Source: Eleusine coracana subsp. coracana (taxonomy: Eukaryota; Streptophyta; Magnoliopsida; Poales; Poaceae). From it: a stretch of 64,000 nucleotides of DNA. Both the position numbers and the translations under genes were made by a program. A model generated the notes under the pieces. It was given only the letters and a program-made list of their open reading frames with translations, did no database searches and was not told the DNA's origin. Positions within the stretch are counted from its first letter, which is position 1. Every line of letters begins with the position of its first letter. Below, piece by piece: positions 58,983 to 64,000 of this stretch. The stretch is taken from the NCBI GenBank assembly GCA_032690845.1, contig CM064417.1:23587622-23651621 (forward strand), given 5' to 3'.

Positions 58983-59153
58983 ATGCAGGAGGAGATAGGG
59001 AACATGCATATCTTTGATGGTGCAGACCTCTCTTATTGGAAGGCTCGTATGCAAGCCTACCTTGAGTCCATTAATCCACAAGTGTGGCAAGTGACCGTTG
59101 GCGAGGCTCAAGGTAACAAAGTTGATGAGACAACCATCCCTAGGAGTTCATGA
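58983..59153 (+). pseudogene. gag start of Sirevirus A, truncated
   Basis: Starts MQEEIGNMHIFDGADLSYWK and continues ARMQAYLESINPQVWQV, a typical N-terminus of Copia Sirevirus Gag. A stop at 59,151 is followed by a short shifted stretch reading DPKGADSAN. The sequence then passes into the CACTA element. The same motif begins gag of Sirevirus B at 63,736, which confirms the assignment. No further gag or pol of this copy lies in the window. Confidence 0.78.
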
Positions 59154-59279
59154 TCCCAAAGGTGCTGATAGCGCAAACACGTTGTAGTAAACGAACACCC
59201 TATACATTGAATGTACTTTGAATGAGTCATTATCGGTCACCGACCATGTGAAGTTTCTCTTGACTCAGACAACTCAATA

Positions 59280-60465
59280 AACATGACCTTAGCAGCCAAC
59301 CACTGCCATGCTAGTAGATTTTCACCCACTATATAGAACGTCTTAATGAATAGTACATGTACCACACTTTCATTTTGAAGTTTGTCTTTGTAGCTCGATC
59401 ATATGTCCATACCCCCTCATTTCAAGCAAGGAGCAAATCATCAATCAGACGCTCCATGTACACGCTCATATTATTCCCTGGGTGTCCAGGAATTATCAAC
59501 GACATATGTTCTGTTGTTGAAACATAACACCAGGAGGGAGATTGAGAGGGATAGCAAACACGGGCCAACAACTGTATGGGGCAGAGGACATTCCGTATGG
59601 ATTGAACCCATCTGTCACTAGCGCAACACGTACATTACGAGCCCCCTTAGCTTCATCAAAATACTTACTGTCAAAATACTTCCATGACTCAACATCGACT
59701 GGATGTATCATATGCTCAGGACGACATTGTTTTCCCTCTTTATGACATGTCATCTGTTTTGCGATGTCTTGTGTCATGTATAGACATTGGATCCTCGGTA
59801 TGAAGGAAAGGTACCGTAGGATTTTCATAGGGGTGTCGAGCTGCCTCTTATTACCATCACCAGAGTCTACCTCCATGTACCTAGAGGACTCACATTTAGG
59901 ATAGTACTTTGTGTTCGCGTGGTCTTTCCTAAACAACACGCATCCCTTAGTTCATACATGTATCTGCTCGTATGGCATCTTAAGTGCATGACGAAGTTTC
60001 TGTGACTCATACATGTTGCATGGCAAATTGTGACCACCCAGAAGTAGGCTGCCAATAACTGTCAACATGTTATCAAAGCCATCTCGACTGATGCCAAGCT
60101 GAGATTTCAACGCCATTATGCGCCTGATCCCATCCAGTTGAGAAACATCAGTATGGTCATGAATAGGTTTCTGTGCCGAAGACAACACGTCGTAATAGGC
60201 CATTGTGGTAGGATCTGGCAGCTCCTCCCCATCATGACTAGGTCCTTCATCGAAGTGTGCTCGATGAAAGTCATCTAACATGTCTCCGCACCCGCCCTCA
60301 GCATCATAATCCCCGATGCGTTGCCTCATGACCTCGTCTCTCGCATGATGGGCTTCTCCATGGCATATCCACCAGGTATAGTGTGCCACAAACCCGTTGT
60401 TGCAAATGTGTTTACACATTTTTAACTTCGTTTGAAACATCTTGTTTTCACACTTGCCATAGGGA
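59280..60465 (-). pseudogene. TNP2-type transposase, main part
   Basis: The minus strand reads CKHICNNGFVAHYTWWICHG, then HFDEGPSHDGEELPDPTT, a stop at 59,952, and in the same frame FRKDHANTKYYPKCESSRYM, RVALVTDGFNPYGM and CWPVFAIPLNLPPGV. These are the conserved blocks of CACTA TNP2. A shift near 59,515 lets the sequence go on for roughly another 70 codons in a second frame. The enzyme cuts and joins CACTA ends; this copy is dead. Confidence 0.85.
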
Positions 60466-61410
60466 TACTGATGAGGACATCACTCCTATGGATAAACACA
60501 ACACTCCTCCAAATCTGGACTTGCAAGGTCCAATGACTAGAGCTCGTGCACGACGACTAAATTTAGAGGTGAGCTCGTTCCTACGTTCTTCGCTAGATGT
60601 TACTTTTGAGAATTGTTTGCTACCTAATGATTATTTTATGATTAGAAACCATGGAGAGGACCAGGAGATGATGGGAGAAGGAGTTAGGAACATGGAGGAC
60701 CAGCAAGGGCTTGGAAGCCAAAGTGGAGGCCCAATCAAAACCGACTTCGAGTCTGTTTCGGGGCCCAGGACCAGTCTGTACTAAAACAGTCGCCCAGGAC
60801 GCATACGGACTCGGATGTGGACGTTCTACATATGCACGGAAAGATAAGGAGAAGACCTTTCCAATGCCGTCAGACTCATGTCAAGATTCATTCAGAGTCA
60901 TCGGGAATCGTCAAAACAAGAGAGAGTCCAGAATCTTTGTCGGTGTTGCGTCGCCTATTTTTGGCCTTTGGGCTTTGTATATAGTTGAGCTCAATTAGGG
61001 GCGCGTCCAGAGGGTCTTGCACGACCCTAGGGTCTTTATATACAGCCATCGCCGCACCATTAGGGTTCGGGTTTTGCTTAGATCAATTCTGTTCATAAAC
61101 AGTTTTGCCGTTCATCGGTTTGTGAGACCCCAACTTCGAGAGTTTAATCATTCTGCAATTGTGTTGCATTCTTTGTTGTTCTTGCTTGTGTTCTTGATTC
61201 GCAGGCAGGGATTAGCCTTCTCGGCAAGTTCAATCGTCTTTTGGACGGTTGATAACCAGAGGAGACGTCGTGCTGCGATTGCGGGGTTTAGAACGTGCTG
61301 TTTTGAAGCCGGACCGATTTGTGTGTCGGCTCCGACCAAATCAACTTACCAAGAACCTTTCGGAAGATCGGGAACCCTTGTTCACATCAGATAAACTACT
61401 CTACTCTATC
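60466..61410 (+). mobile_element. Gypsy-like fragment inserted in the CACTA gene
   Basis: An open stretch to 60,784 contains LQGPMTRARARRLNLEVSSF, the type of tail found after integrase in some grass Gypsy elements. LTR-like sequence with TTATATACA near 61,037 follows. A target duplication could not be shown, so it may be a partial copy or a captured piece. Confidence 0.4.
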
Positions 61411-61414
61411 CTGA

Positions 61415-61505
61415 TTCAAATGCCTTTTTCAAGCATTTGTCGACCTTGTAAATGAATTCTATGGTGTAGTCACGCTTTCCACGCCAGCCAGTATACATCC
61501 AGTCA
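61415..61505 (-). pseudogene. TNP2-type transposase, N-terminal piece
   Basis: The minus strand reads DWMYTGWRGKRDYTIEFIYK followed by VDKCLKK, matching the start of TNP2-like proteins. It is separated from the remainder by the Gypsy-like insertion, so the gene was continuous before that event. Confidence 0.6.
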
Positions 61506-61609
61506 CGATCACCTATCCTTTAACAAATGATCGAGTATTATAAAAATCATTTGCATCTACACGCTGCCTGACATGCTCTAATAGGTGAAGATAGGTCCTA
61601 ATCCCGCCC

Positions 61610-61802
61610 GAAGATGTGAAGATGGGTTTAGTTTTCATGCTCTGCTCCAATCCGAGATAGAATTTTGGCAACACCTCCCCGCTATTCTCTAAATACACGT
61701 CCTAGCAAGGAGATTGTGAATTCGAAGAACAACAAGGAGGTGATGTCGAAATTCTGTCTCAGACCGGAGCAGAGTATGAAAACTAAACCCATCTACACAT
61801 CC
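61610..61802. repeat. Imperfect inverted repeat, arms about 66 bp
   Basis: The left arm (about 61,610-61,675) has GATGGGTTTAGTTTTCATGC and GATAGAATTTTGGCAACACC. The right arm (about 61,737-61,802) is its reverse complement with around ten differences. The loop is about 60 bp. Subterminal inverted repeats of this character are known in grass CACTA elements. Confidence 0.75.
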
Positions 61803-62014
61803 TCGAGCTGTCCCAAAAATGTGGACAATTCAAAACAGATACGGTTATAAATATGCAATCAAATGCATATTTCCAACTGTATCTCTTTCGAATAGGAGAC
61901 ACCTAACTAGGTTACATGACCTAGAAACATGAACGAAAAAGAGGGGTCTTGTATGCCTCACCTTGCTACTCTGCAAACTGATGAGCCAAGGACGGAGTGT
62001 AAGCTTCATCACCA

Positions 62015-63682
62015 TTGATGAATGGATCCCCAAGGTATGGACGTTTTGGTGATAGATGACAACTATGAAATTGTGGGCTAATATCTACACGAGTGTTGTG
62101 TTTGTAGAAAGCATCTCTAAACTCTATTTACAAATCATATGGATGATGGTTGCCTTTGCAATTAATGACAATGACCACAAGCATGGAGGCTTGATGAGCT
62201 TGACGGAGTCCAAGGGTTGATGGAGATGGATCAAGGCTAAGGACAAGCTATGGAGCAAGTGTTGGGAACACTTGTCTAGTTGTTAGGGCTTTGAGTCCAT
62301 AGGAAAAATCAGACTATCAAGGGGTCTAGGTCATTTCTCTTAGGTCATGTCTAGTCGGTGATGTGCATGGATGCTCAGTGAAATCACAGGCACTAGATGA
62401 TAGTGGAGAAGTCAAGGAGCTGTTCGTAGAAGTCGGAAAACGAAGTCAAGCGAGGACGAGGAATTTTAGCTTCTAGACGTAGTGACCGGATAGAGGGGTC
62501 AAAGGAGACCAGACTGTACGATCACTAGGAGACCAGGGAGAAATCTGCGAGGAAGTTTGTCAGTACAAAGACCTGTAGAGACCGAACGGTTTGGTCTACA
62601 AGCCGGACGGTTCGGTCTGTATGGAGGTTGCTCGGGATAGAGAAGTGCAGAAGATGGTGCTCTCTGGAATGGAGAGAGAAAGTCTGACTGGACGGTCCGG
62701 TCAGCTGATTGGATGGTCCAATGAGTATAAGGAGATTGCCAGGACAGTGAAGCCAATGACTCTAGGAGCCGTTCCAGAAGAGACCAAACGGTCCAGTCTG
62801 GCAGTGACCGTATAGTCCGGTCAATGGTGTCCAGAAGGGTGATTTCGAGGAGCAACGGCTAGTTGGAGGTTGGAAGCCTATATAACTTTGTTGATGGGGT
62901 CTTGGTGACCCCTCTTGGCCAGTGGAATTGCTTGGAGCATTTGGTGAGAGCCAAGAGGAAAAGAATGGAGCACTAGGAGGAGATATTGCATATTTTGAGA
63001 GTGCTAATGAGAGTAACTTGAGCATTGATGCACATCTAAGGCTAGGGTGTCCTTCAGGGTGTGATATAGGTTGTTAGTCTTGGTCTATGGTGAGACCTAG
63101 ACCGGTTAGGTGTCGGTGATCGAGCCTATCATGATTGGTTGTGAAGGCCATCACAAGTTTGTACCCGGTTTGAGCCCACCGGTGAAAGGAGCATCGCTAG
63201 TGAGCGCCTGTGTCAGCTCGAGGAGTCCGGCAAGTTCTCGAGGGAGGCAAGCTTGTGCCTTGGTGGCAGCGGTGACGCGCATCATGTATTCGCTCCGGAA
63301 GTGATTGCGGGCTCGTGGGCGAGAACTCTACATTGGTGGCGGGAGGGACCAGCACTCCGGCGGGAGTGGTCCAACAAGGAGTCAGGGAAAGCGCCATCCT
63401 TCTGAGACCCCGGGAAAAAAATCATGAGCATTCCTTGATCCCCTCTTTACTATTCCACAATTGTGTGCTCTAGTAACTAGGTTGAAATGTAGCTTGCATA
63501 GGCTAGTGTGCTTTGCTTCTGCGCTTACTTTCATCATGAACACTAGCATGTGTAGGTTCTTGGCCTCTTAGTATTGTTAGGTTGCAACGATTGCTAGGTT
63601 CTTGTGGTGTGAATTGAAGTATTTGGATTCGTGGTCTGCTTACTGATTCACCTCCCTTCTTGGTATGCCTTCGGTCCTTATA
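62015..63682 (+). repeat. 5' LTR of Sirevirus B
   Basis: The start (ATGGATCCCCAAGGTATGGA) aligns with the Sirevirus A LTR start at 42,671. The right half, including the TGGTCTATGG region and the end before the primer site, aligns with 58,100-58,931. The LTR ends TTATA, probably mutated from TTACA. Confidence 0.75.
62484..62822. repeat. Palindrome family GACCGGAC-G-GTCCGGTC in Sirevirus B LTR
   Basis: Centres lie near 62,492, 62,515, 62,588, 62,609, 62,693, 62,714, 62,790 and 62,814. Pair steps are 23, 21, 21 and 24 bp. Arms are 8 bp with a 1-nt centre; copies are imperfect. Confidence 0.85.
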
Positions 63683-63684
63683 AA

Positions 63685-63697
63685 TGGTATCAAAGCC
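63685..63697 (+). other. Primer binding site of Sirevirus B
   Basis: TGGTATCAAAGCC, two bases after the LTR, one base off the initiator tRNA-Met type site. Confidence 0.8.
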
Positions 63698-63735
63698 AAG
63701 TGCTCATCTTTGAGGCTTCACCGCCTTGAGTAAGG

Positions 63736-64000
63736 ATGCCGGTACAGGTGAGGAGTGTTCCCGTATTCAATAGGGAGGACTAGGGGTATTGGAAGGCTCG
63801 TATGCAAGCCTACCTAGAGTTCCTTGATCTAGAGATATGGATGGTCACCCATGAGTCTGATGCGGATGTGAACCTGCTTGAACCTGATTTCATGAAGAAC
63901 AATGCTAAGGCCAAGAATGCTCTGTTTGCATGCATATCTAAGGATGATTTTGCTAGGTTGGATGCAAGTTCGTCAACACATGGAAACTGGACTGAGATTC
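63736..64000 (+). pseudogene. gag start of Sirevirus B, runs off the window
   Basis: Starts MPVQVRSVPVFNRED, then a TAG at 63,781 where a Tyr or similar codon is usual. It continues GYWKARMQAYLEFLDLEIW and AKAKNALFACISKDDFARLD to the edge. This is the N-terminal part of a Copia Sirevirus Gag. Only the one stop is seen in this portion; the remainder lies outside. Confidence 0.8.

Larger units (their letters stand above)
42671..59190 (+). mobile_element. Sirevirus A, 5' LTR and start of gag, split by nested insertions
   Basis: The LTR starts TGTTGG at 42,671 and runs to 43,701. It resumes at 58,098 after a 14.4-kb insertion and ends TTACA at 58,931. A primer site and gag start follow, then a CACTA element interrupts. 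The join is supported by alignment with the Sirevirus B LTR, which reads ACGGCTAGTTGGAGG where this one is split at GCTAG. Confidence 0.8.
59190..62010 (-). mobile_element. CACTA (En/Spm) transposon remnant, with a Gypsy fragment inside
   Basis: The minus strand carries TNP2-type transposase pieces (61,505-61,415 and 60,465-59,280), interrupted by about 0.95 kb of Gypsy-like sequence. To the right is a subterminal-type inverted repeat (61,610-61,802). Clear CACTA terminal repeats were not found at either edge, so both limits are approximate. Confidence 0.65.

Overview
This window comes from a large plant nuclear genome, most likely a grass. The support is a spliced NACK-type kinesin gene with canonical GT-AG introns, Ty3/Gypsy Tat-type and Athila-like elements, Sirevirus-type (Ty1/Copia) elements, and a CACTA transposon. 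The species cannot be named from the sequence. All distances and counts below were made by hand.

Layout. 1-12,326 is a tandem satellite of about 108 bp monomers arranged in blocks of roughly 8, 28, 40 and 20 monomers. 12,327-29,091 is a minus-strand Tat-lineage Gypsy element that lacks its 3' LTR. A complete minus-strand Athila-like element (15,683-25,739, target duplication ATCTT) is nested in it. 29,092 to about 32,575 is the decayed 3' part of a Sirevirus. 34,593 to about 41,380 holds the only clear host gene, an apparently intact 14-coding-exon NACK1/HINKEL-type kinesin (949 codons) on the minus strand. 42,671-59,190 is the 5' part of Sirevirus A. Its LTR is split by a probable Gypsy solo LTR (43,702-58,092, target duplication GCTAG), which is itself split by a second, plus-strand Athila-like element (45,127-55,559, target duplication ATAAG). 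59,190-62,010 is a broken CACTA element carrying a Gypsy fragment. 62,015-64,000 is the LTR and gag start of Sirevirus B.

Main discovery. The two Athila-like elements carry about 62 copies of a CpG-rich palindrome, core GCGCCGATCGGCGC, in LTRs, spacers and even open frames. The copies come mostly in pairs, and the centre-to-centre step is 21 bp (22 of 30 steps) or 20 bp (7 of 30), close to two turns of B-DNA. Three Sirevirus LTRs in the same window each carry a different palindrome with 7-8 bp arms, again often 21 bp apart. Sirevirus A and B LTRs are otherwise alignable, yet their palindromes are unrelated. This looks like a shared cis-element syntax (paired palindromes, two helical turns apart) whose sequence is replaced from family to family, as expected for sites of a fast-evolving cooperative DNA-binding factor or for sites under host silencing pressure.

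The two Athila-like elements may also be a non-autonomous/autonomous pair. The first has gag, protease and a 493-codon uninterrupted ORF3 but no reverse transcriptase, RNase H or integrase. The second has the full pol in one frame with a few point stops. They share the tRNA-Asp type primer site, TGTTGG/CCAACA ends, duplicated stem-loop plus polypurine modules and the palindrome.
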